A DNA stretch of 64,000 bases, taken from Penium margaritaceum (lineage: Eukaryota > Streptophyta > Zygnematophyceae > Desmidiales > Peniaceae). Each line of letters begins with the position of its first letter. Position 1 is the stretch's first letter. Below are positions 36,325 through 47,800 of the stretch, piece by piece. A model generated the notes under the pieces. The model was not told the origin of the DNA, ran no database searches, and was given only the letters and a program-made list of their open reading frames with translations. The stretch lies in assembly GCA_023375785.1 (NCBI GenBank), contig SZWC01001557.1:172933-236932 (forward strand), read 5' to 3'. Made by a program: the position numbers and the translations under genes.

Positions 36325-38901
36325 CGAGGTGCTCTTCAGGAGAAGAGGGACAGTCGTGCAGAAGGATGGTGGCGGCGAGCCCGTGCTGGAGGCTAAGCGC
36401 GAGGGAGGCCTCTATATCGTGGAGACCAAGGTGATCCCCGCGGCGTCAGATTCAGCAGACTCGTAGGAACGCACCGTCAACCTGGCCAAGGGAGGGGGAG
36501 CTGATCTGAAGCTCTGGCACCGATGACTGGGGCATTCCTCACCCGCAGTCGTGAAGGAGATGGCAAAGTGCGAGCTGGTACGCGGCCTCGTCATCGACGG
36601 TGTGGAAGAGGCGATAGATGCAGCAGTGCACCAAAAGTGCGAGCCTTGCATTTTGGACAAGGCACGGCACAAACTGTTCAGCGAGAACGTGAATCGCGCC
36701 TTGGACCTGCTGGAGGTCGTGCACAGCGACGCGTGCGGACTATTCAAGACGGCGTCAAAGAGCGACATGCGTTACTTCGTCACCTTCATAGATGACTACA
36801 GCAGAAAACTCTACGTATACTTCATGAAGCGGAAAGGCGAGGTCCTGGACCGGAGGAGAGGCAGACTGGCTGGAAGGTGAGAGCGCTATGCAGCGACAAT
36901 GACGGAGAGTATATGGGCTGTAGCGGGTGGATGAAGCAGCAGGGCATAAAATGGCAACAAATTATGCAGTATTCGCCTCAGTCAAATGGCGTGGCGGAGC
37001 GGGTGAACCAGACGCTGCTGAACATGGTACGGACCATGTTGGTGGATGCGGAATTGTCGCGAAGCTTCTGGGCGGAAGCTGTGCGTATGGCGAGCTACAC
37101 CATCAACCTTACTCCTACAGTGGTGCTGAAGGGGAAGAGTGGTTAGAAGATGCCGTAGGAGGTTTGGAGCGGGCGCAAGCCAAGTGTGGCACACCTGAAA
37201 GCGTTCGGGTGCAAGGCGCACGCGGTGGTGCAGGCTGCGTAGAGGCGCGACAGTAAGCTGGAGCCCCGGGCAAATTCGTATCTCTTTCTTGGCTATGAGA
37301 GCGTGCATAAGGCGTACAGGCTCTACGACATGCGCAAGGGGTAGGTAATCCGCAGCCAAGATGTCGAGTTTGACGAGCAGCAGAGCTACATCAGCAGCAA
37401 CGATGTGGACGTGGTGGACTCCCCAAAGACGGGGGAGTGGTTCCAGCTCCTTCACTACGAGAAGGAGCCGGCGGACGCTGAAGTTGAGGATGCGGCATCA
37501 GAGCGCGGCGGTGCACCAGTGGTGGCAGCCGAAGCGGAGGAATCCGATGATGATCAAGCTGATGAGGAGATCCACCGGAAGGATCCGGCGGATGAGGCAC
37601 CAAGGGTGCCAAGGCGCACATTCCCAGCAGAGTGTGCAACGGGCGTCGGTGGAAAATCCACTGGACGCGCCGTCCGTCCGGACGATGTTTCACCGGAGCG
37701 GGAGAGATTCTCGGGGAGCTGTCCGGTCGATGATGAACCGGAGCGTGCAGAGTCGGAGGGATCACAGCAGAGCGACGATGCGCCACCAAAACTGTTGCGC
37801 CGCAGCAGGAGACAGCGGAAAGCGGGGACGCACTTCGACGCAAGTACGGGTCGATGGATCGGCATGATGCGGTGCATGCTGGCTGCATCAACGGAGCTGA
37901 CTACCGTGCAAGAGGCGCTTGCACGACCCGAAGGGGATCAATGGGATGCAACCATCAAATCAGAGTTGGCGTCCATCACGGAAAACGATACGTGGGAGCT
38001 GGTTAACAAGCCGAAAGATGCCAAGGTCATCGGCTCAAAGTGAGTCTTCAAGACCAAGTTCACAAAGGAAGGTGTGGTTGACAAGTACAAGGCGCGGCTG
38101 GTGGCAAAAGGTTACGCACAACATAAGGGGGAGCACTACGATGAGATGTTTGCTCCCATCGCCAAGTTCACAAGCATCCGGGCGATCCTTGCGGTGGCGG
38201 CCGCGAAGGACATGGAGCTCCACCAAATGGACGTAAAGACGGCCTTCCTCAATGGCATCATAGACAAAGAGATTTACATGGAGGTGCCGGAGGGGGTGGA
38301 GGCGCCGGAGGGCAAGGTGTGCAAGCTGCGGAAGTCCTTGTACGGGCTTAAATAATCGCCCAGATGCGGGTACCAATAGATGGACAGCTTCATGGCACAA
38401 CTCGGCTTCAAGCACTGTGAATCGGATCACAACGTGTACGTGCGACGCAACAAAGAGCTCCATCAGATCGTCGCACTCTACGTGGACGACCTGATTTTGT
38501 GCTCGATGGATCTGCCGAGCCTACAGCGGCTGAAAGAGCAGCTGAGCAGGAGATTCCAGATGGCGGACATGGGGGAGCTGGAGTACTACCACGGGGTGAG
38601 CATCACGCGGAACCGGAGGACACGCACGCTTGAGCTGGGGCAGGCTAAATACGTGGCCGAGGTGCTGAAGCGGTACGGCATGGAGGACTGCAAACCAGTT
38701 GGCAATCCGGTCTCCACGACCTGTGAACTGAGTGCGGCAATGGAGCCGCAGACAAAAGAAGAGCGGGAGGATATGGCAGGGGTGCCCTACCAATCGGCGG
38801 TGGGCAGCCTCATGTACGTCATGGTGGAAACTCGACCGGACTTGGCCTACGCGGTGGGCCAAGTGAGCAGGTACGTGGCCAATCCAGGGCCACTACACTG
38901 A
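36325..38901 (+). pseudogene. pol: pol of Copia-3: integrase and reverse transcriptase
   Basis: Pol resumes after the transposon. The pre-integrase zinc region (CEPCILDKARH) and the first integrase Asp (VHSDACGLF) are recognisable, as is the second (CSDNDGEY). The Glu region reads NGVAERVNQTLLN. A deletion near 36860 shifts the frame. An acidic linker (about 37400-37800) leads to reverse transcriptase (KARLVAKGYAQHKGEHYDEM; catalytic ALYVDDLIL at about 38476-38502). The gene ends in NPGPLH at 38898, then TGA, where Copia-4 has HWQAVKRI. The rest of RNase H is absent. Stops at 36464, 36524, 37144, 37156, 37240, 37342, 38041, 38353, 38377 and 38899 are all explicable by C-to-T or G-to-A changes. 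Confidence 0.9.
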
Positions 38902-38907
38902 CAGGTT

Positions 38908-38927
38908 GGATGAAACTAGGATGCAAG
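38908..38927. repeat. Copy of the 5' flanking minisatellite inside Copia-3
   Basis: GGATGAAACTAGGATGCAAG stands directly before the 3' LTR and is identical to the 20 bp directly before the 5' LTR (about 31532-31551), which is genomic minisatellite. Normal retrotransposition cannot place outside sequence between RNase H and the 3' LTR. Confidence 0.85.
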
Positions 38928-39513
38928 TGTTGAAGATTTGGCGTCCGAAACTCAGTAGTACGTTTTGTTACTCGGGGACTTTGTCAAAATTCTGACCGCA
39001 GGTCCGCGAACAGGTTTCGACCCACATCAATCCCCATCACCGAACTCGATGATTAACTCATTGAAACAGACCCCAAAGGCGCAAGGGGCACCGCCACTAT
39101 GTGTAGGGCCATCTGCGCCTCCGGAATGGCATTCTTTGATGGGTCCTTGATGTGTGAGGGCGCTTCAGCAGGTGACGTGGTGCGCGCCGCCAACTGAGCA
39201 TCTGGTTTGGGGTACTGCGCTACGACTAACGTAGCGGGAGCTACGGTTATCCGAATCGTGCACGATTTAGAGCGTTGGAGAGCTCATGAGTAGCCCTACA
39301 AATGTTCAGATCATGTCCATGTCCTAAAAAAATGCAAAATCACGTTCTTCCCTTCACAAAAATGACTGTCTCGCATTTGTCTTCAACTGCCAGAAACATA
39401 GCGTGAGGCGACCAGAAAGCTCACGCCTAGACTCGGAACCACCCGCACAAAACATAGCCGTGAGCACGGACGACCCATCGGGCCACGTTGGAACTGCACC
39501 CCGGTTTTTTACA
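38928..39513 (+). repeat. 3' LTR of Copia-3, internally deleted
   Basis: It starts TGTTGAAGATTTG, then jumps to GGCGTCCGAAACTC, which in the 5' LTR lies about 390 bp further on (31947). The rest matches the 5' LTR closely to the terminal TTTTTTACA. Target duplication GCAAG follows. Confidence 0.88.
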
Positions 39514-39518
39514 GCAAG

Positions 39519-40850
39519 TAGGGTACAAGTATTGCACATCAAGGGCACATCTAGTCAGGAACTAGGGTACAACTAGGGCGATAAAAGGATTCAACTTGGG
39601 TGCAACTAGAGTGTAATTAGGGGTCTACTGGGGTGCAAGTACGGCGTAAGAAGGGCGCAACTAGGGTACAGCCTTTGACGTAACCAGGTCATAAATAGGA
39701 CATAACACGCGTGCAAGAGGGTACAACTAGGACAAAACAAAGGTACAACTATGACACAACTGGGGCACAACTTGAGCCAAGAAGGATGCAACTAGGGCGC
39801 AACTAGGGTACAGCTAGTGGGCAACTAGGGCGCAATTGTGGCACGAAAAGGGTGTAGTTAGGGTGCAACTAGGGCATAACTAGAACGCAACTATGGTGCA
39901 AGGAGAGCGCAAGAATGGCATACATAGTGGAAAACTAGGACACAGATAGGACATAAGAAGGGCACAACTATGGTGCAACTTGGGTGCGACTAGGACGTAA
40001 CTAGGACGTAGCTCGGGTGCAAGAAGGGTATAACTCGGGTGTAACTTGGGTGCGACAAGGGCGTAACTATGGCACAACCAGGGCACAGCTGGGGTACAAT
40101 TAGAGTGAAATTAGAGTGCAACTAGGGTAAAACCAGGGCACAAAGAGGATGCAACTAGCGTGTAACTAGGGTGCCACTAGGGTGCACATAGGGTATAACT
40201 ATGGCACAACTAGGACACAACTAGGGAGAAACTAGCATAGAACCAGGGCACAACTAGGGTGGAATTAGGGCACAACTTGGGTGCAACTTCGGCGCAACAA
40301 GGGCGTAACTATGGAAAACTAGGACGCAACTAGGGTGCAACTATGACGTAACAAGGGTGTTACTATGGCGTAAAAATGGTCCAAGTAAGGAGCAACTAGG
40401 GCGTAAGAAGGACACAACTAGGACGCAACTAGGACACAACTAGGGCACAACTGCGGCGCAGATTGGACACGCAAAGGGTGCAATTACAATACAACCAGGA
40501 CGCAAGTTGAGCACAAGAAGAGGGTAACTAAGGTGGGACTAGGGCATAACTAGGGCACCACTAGGCTGAAACTATGGCGCAAGAAGGGTGGGACTAGGGT
40601 ACAACTAGGGTATAATTATGCAAAGACTAGGACGTAACTAGGGCGGACATGTCTAGGACGCAAAAAGGACCCAACTAGGGGGTTATCTGGGTACAATCAA
40701 TGTACACCTAGGGCACAACTAGGGAGGAACTACAGCTTGAATATGGAGAAAAAAGACGCAACTATGGTGCAACTAGGACACAACTAGCTTGTAACTAGGG
40801 CACAACTGAGACACAATATGGGTACAACTAGGGCGTGACCAGGATGGAAA
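39519..40850 (-). repeat. 11-bp minisatellite array, reverse orientation (block 6)
   Basis: Same reverse-oriented monomer as blocks 4 and 5. No gene is seen. Confidence 0.93.
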
Positions 40851-41055
40851 GATCCGGTTACGACTGTCGGTTTAAAATTTACCTTCAATGGCGGGTTAGT
40901 GGATTCAAATCCTATGTATCCCTGAGACAGAGCCCTCAGGGAACGTACCTGGGTACAACCTTTGGTATCCTATGGGATGCGGCGGTGCCATAAGTCCTTT
41001 CCAAAAGGAGCCCATGTGGTTATCACGAGACGAGGTCGATTTTAACCAAAGGGAA
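40851..41055. other. Unassigned 0.2-kb insertion in the array
   Basis: About 205 bp of non-repeat sequence interrupts the monomers, from GATCCGGTTACGACTG to CCAAAGGGAAAAAAC. It has a small hairpin (CCCTGAG / CTCAGGG near 40920-40940) and an A-rich right end. No coding frame, LTR or convincing RNA polymerase III promoter is visible. It could be a short non-autonomous element; I do not recognise it. Confidence 0.5.
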
Positions 41056-44040
41056 AAAACTAGGGTGCAACTAGTACGCAAAAAGGGTACAAGAAGGATG
41101 CGAGTAGGATGCAACTTCGGTGCAACTAGAGCACAACTTCTCCAAAACTAGGACGCAACTAGGGGATAACAATGGCAAACTGCGGCGCAAGTAGGACACA
41201 ACTAGGTTTTAAAAAGGGAGTAATTTGGGCACAAGTAAGGTTTAACTAGGGCACAACTGGGATGCAAATAGGGTGTAACTACGACAAAAAAATGACACAA
41301 CTAGGATATAACAAGGGAATAATTAGGGCAAAACCAGGGAGAAACTAAGGCTTAAAAAGGCTAGGGTGTAGCTAGGTTGTAGCTAGGGTAAAACTAGGAC
41401 ACAAGAAGGGTACAACTAGGGTACCGCAAGGGTGCACCTATGGCACAAATAGCACACAACTAACGTGCAACTGAGGCACAAGAAGGACACAACTAGGACA
41501 CAACTAGGGCATAACTAGAACACAACGAGGATGCATACAGGATACAAGAAGGAAGCAACTAAGATGTAAATAGGGTACAAATAGGACGTGACTAGGATGC
41601 ATGGACACAAATACGGGGTAACTAAGGCGCAAGCATGGCGCAACCAGGGCGTTATCGTGGCGAACTAGGGTGCAACGAGGGTACAACTAGGGTGCAAGCA
41701 AGGTGTAATTAGGTGACAACTAGGGCACATCTAGGGCATCACTAGGCCGCAACTAGGTTGCAAGAATGGTAGAACTAGGACAAAAGTAGGACCTAAGTAG
41801 GGCACAACTAGGACACAACAAAGGTGTAAGAAGGTCGCAACTAGGACGTAACTAGGGTCCAACCAGGGCCCAACTAGGGCACAACTAGGACGCATATAGG
41901 GTGTAACTAGGGCAAAACTAGGGGAAAACTATGGCACATGAAGGGCACAACTAGGATGTAACTTAGGTAAATAAAGCTAGGGTGCAACTAGGGTGCAACA
42001 AGGGTGCAACTAGGGTACAAATCAGGCAAAACTAGGGTACACGTAGGGAACAAGTAGGGTACTACTAGGGCAATACTTTGATGCCCCTAGGGGATGACTA
42101 GAACATAACCAGTGCATAACTATGAAGAACTAGTGTGTAACTAAGATGCAAGCATGGCGTAGTTAGGATGCAACTAGGACACAAAAAGGGCACAACTAAG
42201 GTATCACTAAGGTGTAACTTGGGCACAACTAGGGCACAACCAGGATACAAGAAGCACGTAACTACGGTATAACTAGGGCACAAGTAGCCCGTGACTAGGG
42301 AACATTGCAACTAGGTTGCAACGAGGGTCCAAGAAGGGTGCAACTAGGGCGCATCTAGGTTGTAACTAGGGCGCATCTAGGACGTAACTAGGGTGCAAGG
42401 ACACACTTAGGATGCACCTAGGGAATAACTTGGACAGAACTAGGGCATGACTCAGGTGCAAGAAAGGACGCAAGTAGGGTTCAGTTTGGATGAAACTAGG
42501 AAACAACTAGGGTACAACTGAGGCGTATTTATGGTGTAACATTGCGAACAAGGACGAAACTAGGGTGCAACTAGGATGCAAGAAGGGCAAAATTACAGCT
42601 CACATAAAGCATAACTTGGGCATGACTAGGATGGAACTAGGGCGTAAGGAGGGTTCAACAAAGGCATAACTAGGGCACAACAAAGGCGCACCTAGGACGC
42701 CACTATGGCACAAGAAGGGTGTAACTACAGATCAATTAGGTAGCAACTTGGGTGCAACTACGACACAACTAGGTCGCAAGAAGGGCAGAACCAAGGCACA
42801 ACTAGGGTGCGACAAGGACACAACTAGGGTACAACTAGGGCATAATTAGGATGCAACTAGGGAAAATCTTGGATGCAAGAAGGCCAAAACTAAGGTGCAA
42901 CTAAGAAGCAACCAGTGTGCAACTAGGACACAGCTATGGTGTAAGAAGGGGCGTGGCTAAAATGCAACTAAGGCACACATAAGGCGCACCTAACGCAAAA
43001 GAAGGGCATACCTAGGACACAACTAGGGCATAACTATGGTGCAATTAGTGCACAATTGGGGTGCAAGAAGGGCTCAACGAGGGTACAACTAGGACATAAC
43101 TAGGGTGCAACTAGGGTGTAACTAGAGTGCAAGAAGGTTGCAACGATGACGTAATAATTGTACAACAAGGGTGCAACTTGGGTAAATAGTAGGCACAACC
43201 ATGGTACAACTAGGAAACAACTAGAGTGCAAGTAGGATACAACTAGGCCATAACGCGGAAGCAAATAGGGCACAGCTAGGGCACAACTAGGGTTCAACTA
43301 GGACGCAGCTAGGAAACAACTAGGATGCAAGGATGATACAACTAAGGTGCAACTTGGACGTAACTAAGGCACAACTAGAGCACAACTAGGGCGCAAGAAG
43401 GGCACAACTAGGATGCAAGAAGGATGCAACAAGGACATACCAAGGATGAAATGAGGGAAAAACTAGGAAGCAACTAGGTGGCAAGAATGCTGCAACTAGA
43501 AAGAAGCTAGGACGTAATTAGGGTGTAGCTAGGGTGTAACGCGGGGGGAAGAAGGGTACAACAATGGTGTAACTAGGATGGAACAAGGAAAACTAGGATG
43601 CAAGAAGTTCGTAGCTAGGACGCAACTAGCTTGTAACTAGGATACATTTAGGACACAACAAGGGCATGGTTAGGAAAAAATAGGGTACAACTAGGGTGCA
43701 AAAAGGAAACAACTAAGGTGTAACTAGGACGTAATTAGGATGTAACTAGGGTCCAACTAGGATGTAAAAGTAGCGTAACTAGGGTGCACCTAGGACGCAA
43801 CTAGGGGGCAACTAGGGCACAAGAGGGATGTAATTGGGACACAACTAGGATACATATAGTGCATAAGGACACAAATAGCGCGTAACTATAGCATAACTAC
43901 TGCACAACAAGGGTGCAAGATTGGTACATCTATGGCATAACTAGGATAGAACTGGAGCGTAATGAAGGTGAAACTGGATCTTAACTAGTTCATGACTAGG
44001 ACATAACTTTGGTTGCTAGGGTGCAACTAGGACACAAGAA
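41056..44040 (-). repeat. 11-bp minisatellite array, reverse orientation (block 7)
   Basis: Continues to the target duplication GGGTG (44041-44045) of Copia-4. Confidence 0.93.
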
Positions 44041-44045
44041 GGGTG

Positions 44046-44770
44046 TGTTCGCTCTAGTGGGTGTGGAGGCACCCTCAAGGATGCCTAGCTCTCACTGGTT
44101 CACGCTACCAAGGTTTGGGGCAGCCAAGGGACACCAATGGTGAAGAGTGTGGAGCACAAGGATCACGGATGTGAGTAAGCAGAACACGTCGCATTCAGTA
44201 GAACTGAATCGAAACATGATTTTATTACTTATCATGGTGAGATTACATCAGCTCCTTATAGCCTGTGATCTAAGCTTTCCAACGCATCCAAGCACGCCCA
44301 AAACGGAACAGTAGAGCCCCTGCTACGGCCATCGAAGTAACCCTTGGTGGAGCCGCCCACCTGGTCTTGCACTCTAGGCAACGGGAGGCGCTTCGACGAT
44401 GACCCGTCGAAGCGCCTTTCCTTGCCCAGAAGTCAAGGAGAAGTTCATCCTGGTCAAGGAGGTCCTTATGGTCACCTCATTCATGCCCCGGGTGCATTTG
44501 GAGGCCATTAGGAATGAACTCGGATCCCTGGCGGTGGAATATCCCGCCACCCATGGCGGGTACCAGATTCCACCCACCCAACACCCGTTTTTCGGGCTAG
44601 GCTAACTTTCTGAATACTCACTCAAATCGAGCGATTCAAAGCTCGATCCTGCATGGAAAAATCCAAGGAATCCAAATCTAAAGTCAGATCAGGTGTTCGA
44701 CCACTCCTCAGTGGTCAAACCAGGGAGTACACTCAACGGCACTCATGACAAGGGGCACACCATGTCAACA
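44046..44770 (-). repeat. 3' LTR of Copia-4
   Basis: 725 bp. On the element strand it starts TGTTGACATGG and ends GAGCGAACA. It includes a perfect 13-bp hairpin at 44386-44417 (AGGCGCTTCGACG with loop ATGACC). The 68-codon plus-strand frame present in both LTRs has no recognisable domain and is not called. Confidence 0.95.
44386..44417. other. LTR hairpin of Copia-4
   Basis: 44386-44398 pairs perfectly with 44405-44417 around a 6-base loop. The copy in the other LTR (near 49388-49419) has one G-to-A change in the stem. Confidence 0.85.
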
Positions 44771-44785
44771 ATCTCCCCCTTGCAC
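44771..44785 (-). other. Polypurine tract of Copia-4
   Basis: On the minus strand GTGCAAGGGGGAGAT lies directly before the TGTTGACATGG start of the 3' LTR. Confidence 0.88.
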
Positions 44786-44823
44786 CGCAGCCTTGATGCC
44801 CTGTCCTTGGAACCTGTAGCATT

Positions 44824-47800
44824 TTAAACTTCACAGCGCAGACCGAGCTCCATGAAGCTCGCGTCGTGCTTGTCCTTGGGCTGTGCCTTGGTCATGGCAT
44901 CGGCGAGCATGCGCTTAGTGCCACAGTGCACAATAGCTGCATCTCCCTTCGCCACCAAGTCCCGCGCGTAGTGATGACGGATCCCGATATGCTTGGTCCT
45001 CCTGTGCAGCACCGGGTTCTGGGTCAGACTGATGGCACTCATGTTGTCCACATTGAGTACCGTCGGCTTCCTTTGCGGCACGCCGATCTCCTTTAGCAGC
45101 CGCCGCAGCCATACCGCCTCCTTTGCGGCTTCCGCGAGCGCGATGTACTCCGCTTCGGTGCTAGACAGCGCCACGCAGTCCTGCTTCCTGCTAGCCCATG
45201 AAACTGCTGCACCTCCAAGCACAAACACATACCCCGACGTTGATTTTCTGTCATCCACATCACCAGCCCAGTCGGCATCGGAGTAACCGACCAACTCGAG
45301 GGAGTCGACACGCGCTCCCCCTCCAAACACGAGCCGTGACTGTTTTGTCGCCTTGAGATAGCGGAGGATCCGCTTCACCGCTTGCCAATGCAGCGGCCCG
45401 GGGTCAGCCACGTAGCGGCTCACTTGGCCCTCCGCAAAGGCCAGGTCAGGCCGCGTCGCCACCATGGCGTACATGATGCTCCCCACAGCGGACTGGTATG
45501 GCACACCTGCCATCTCCTCCTTCTCCTCATCCGTGCTCGGCCCCATACTCGAGCTCAGCTCACATGTGGTCGTCATGGGTGTGCCGATGGGGTTGCACTC
45601 CTCCATGTTGTAGCGGCGGAGCACCTCTTGTACGTACTTTGCCTGTCCCATCTCCAGCGTGCGTGCCTTGCGGTCCCTCTTGATGGTGACGCCGAGGTAG
45701 TACTCGAGCTCACCCATGTCGGTCATTTTGAACTGACCGCCCAGCTGCCGTTTCAGGTTCACCAACTCCTCCATGTCCGACGACACGAGGATGAGATCAT
45801 CGACGTAGAGTGCCAAGATCTGGTGCAACCCCGGCTGCTTCCGCACGTACATGCTGTGATCCGCCTCGCAGCGCTTGAAGCCAAGCTCGGCCATGAAGTC
45901 GTCCATTTTCAGGTACCACATGAGTGGCGCTTGCTTCAGTCCGTAGAGCGCCTTGCAAAGCCGGCACACCTTCCCTGGCGGCGCGTTCACCCCCTCCGGC
46001 ATATCCATGTAGACCTCCTTGTCCAGGTCGCCGTTGAGGAACGCGGTTTTCACGTCCATTTGGTGGAATTCGTAGTCGCGCGCCGCCGCCACCGAGAGGA
46101 TGGAGCGGATGGAGGCGAACTTCGCCACCGGCGCGAAGGTTTCATCGTAGTGCTCTCCTTTTCGCTGGGCGTACCCCTTCGCGACCAGCCGCGCCTTGTA
46201 CCGCTCCACCTTCCCCTCCTTGGTGAGCTTCTTCTTGAAGATCCACTTGGAGCCGATGATTTTCGCGCCCTCCAGCCTATCAATCAGCTGCCAAGTGCCG
46301 TTCTCTTCGTGGGAGGCGAGCTCAGATTTTATGGCTCCCTCCCACTCAGCCCCATCCTTCTGCTGCAACGCCTCCTTGACGGTCTCGGGCTCCTCTTGCG
46401 CAAAGAACGCTCGAGCAAACCCAGTCCAGGTGCCCTGCGCGGCATCGTACTGTTTTGCCGTCCTTCTTGCGCGTCCGCTTCTCCGGGGCTGCTGCTGTTG
46501 AGGCTGCTGCTGCTGCTGCCGCTGCTGCTGCTGCTGCTGCTGCTGTTGCCCTCTGACGGCGCCACTTGCACCGCTGACCTGCTCCCCCTCTCTCGGGGAC
46601 CGTGGAGATGCGGGCTCACTCCCCGCCTCCTCGTTCAGCTCCACTGCTGTCGGCGCTTTGGACTCATCGTCCGACTCGGCTGAATGCAAATCTGCCGCTC
46701 CCCCATCCACCGGATGGTTGTCGCCGGTTGGAGCCGATGGGACGTGACCCTCTTTTGCGTCCTCCGGCGTCTCCCCCTCGAGGAGTGGCAGCCACTCCCC
46801 CCGCTTGGAGAGACCCGCATCCTTGTCCGTCCAACGACTCTCCTCGTCAAACGTGACGTCATGACTCTTCACGATCTGCTGCCTCCGCGGATCAAAGAGC
46901 CGGTACGCCTTGCTCCCGCTCTCGTACCCGACGAAGATGCACCGACGAGTCCGCAGGTCCAGCTTGCCCCGCCCCTCCCATGCCTGCACAACAGCATGTG
47001 CAACACAACCAAACGTGCGGAGGTGTGCCACAGTTGGCTTCCTCCCACTCCACACTTCTTGTGGCGTCTTCCACACCTTGGACTCCGCGTCTTTTAGCGG
47101 CTTCGTCGGCGTCAGATTCATGATGTACGCCGCTGTCCGTGCCGCCTCGCCCCAGTACCGCTGCGCGAGGCCGGCATCACTCAACATGGACCGGACCATG
47201 TTGAGGACGGTGCGGTTCGCCCTCTCGGTGACGCTGTTCTGCTGCGGAGAATGTGGCGTAGTTTTCTGCCACGCGATCCCCTTGCTCTTCATCCATGCCG
47301 AGCAGCCCTCGTACTCGCCGCCGTTGTCGCTCCGGAATGCCTTCACCTTCAACTCCGTTTGGCGCTCCACAGCTGCCAAAAACTCCTGCATGCACGACAA
47401 GACATCGCTCTTCCTCTTGATGATGTAGAGGTAGAGCTTGCGGCTGTGGTCATCGATGAAGGTGACGAAGTAGCGAGCGCCCCCGATGGAGCTCTCGAAT
47501 GGTCCGCACAAGTCAGTGTGCACCACCTCCAACTTCGCCGACGCTCGCGTCCCTTTGCCATTGAACGGTTGCCGTGTCGCCTTGCCAACCACGCACGGCT
47601 CGCACACGGCATCCTTGGCTGCGTCGAGGCTCTTGACCTCAAGACCCCACACCACTTCCTTCTTTGCCATGTCCCTCACCGTTGAGGGAGCGATGTGGCA
47701 CAACCGGCGATGCCACAGGTCCAGGTCCCCTTCATCCTTCGTCGCGAGGTGAGCGGCGTTGGTCCTCACCGCATCGGCAAGAACCTTGGTACGGAGAAGG

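Larger units (their letters stand above)
31552..39513 (+). mobile_element. Copia-3: decayed Ty1/copia element with nested pogo insertion
   Basis: The element is flanked by a 5-bp target duplication GCAAG (31547-31551 and 39514-39518). Its 5' LTR is 31552-32520 and its 3' LTR 38928-39513. Gag, protease, integrase and reverse transcriptase are in order on the plus strand, split by a 2.6-kb DNA transposon at 33721-36322. Without that insert the element would be about 5.4 kb. The 3' LTR lacks about 390 bp near its start, and the end of RNase H and the polypurine tract are missing. In their place stands a copy of the 5' flanking minisatellite. It has at least 14 in-frame stops but apparently only one frameshifting deletion (near 36860). 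Confidence 0.92.

Noticed and set aside
40851-41055. tRNA-derived SINE, because of GGATTCAAATCC and an A-rich end
   Set aside because: The putative B-box departs from the consensus, no A-box stands at a proper distance upstream, and no flanking duplication is clear.
44399-44605. 68-codon frame present in both Copia-4 LTRs
   Set aside because: It is identical in position because the LTRs are duplicates. It has no domain and lies on the strand opposite the element's genes.
45382-46683. 433-codon open frame on the plus strand
   Set aside because: It is antisense to the Copia-4 reverse transcriptase and arises from GC-rich codon bias of the opposite frame. Its Leu/Pro/His-rich composition has no domain.
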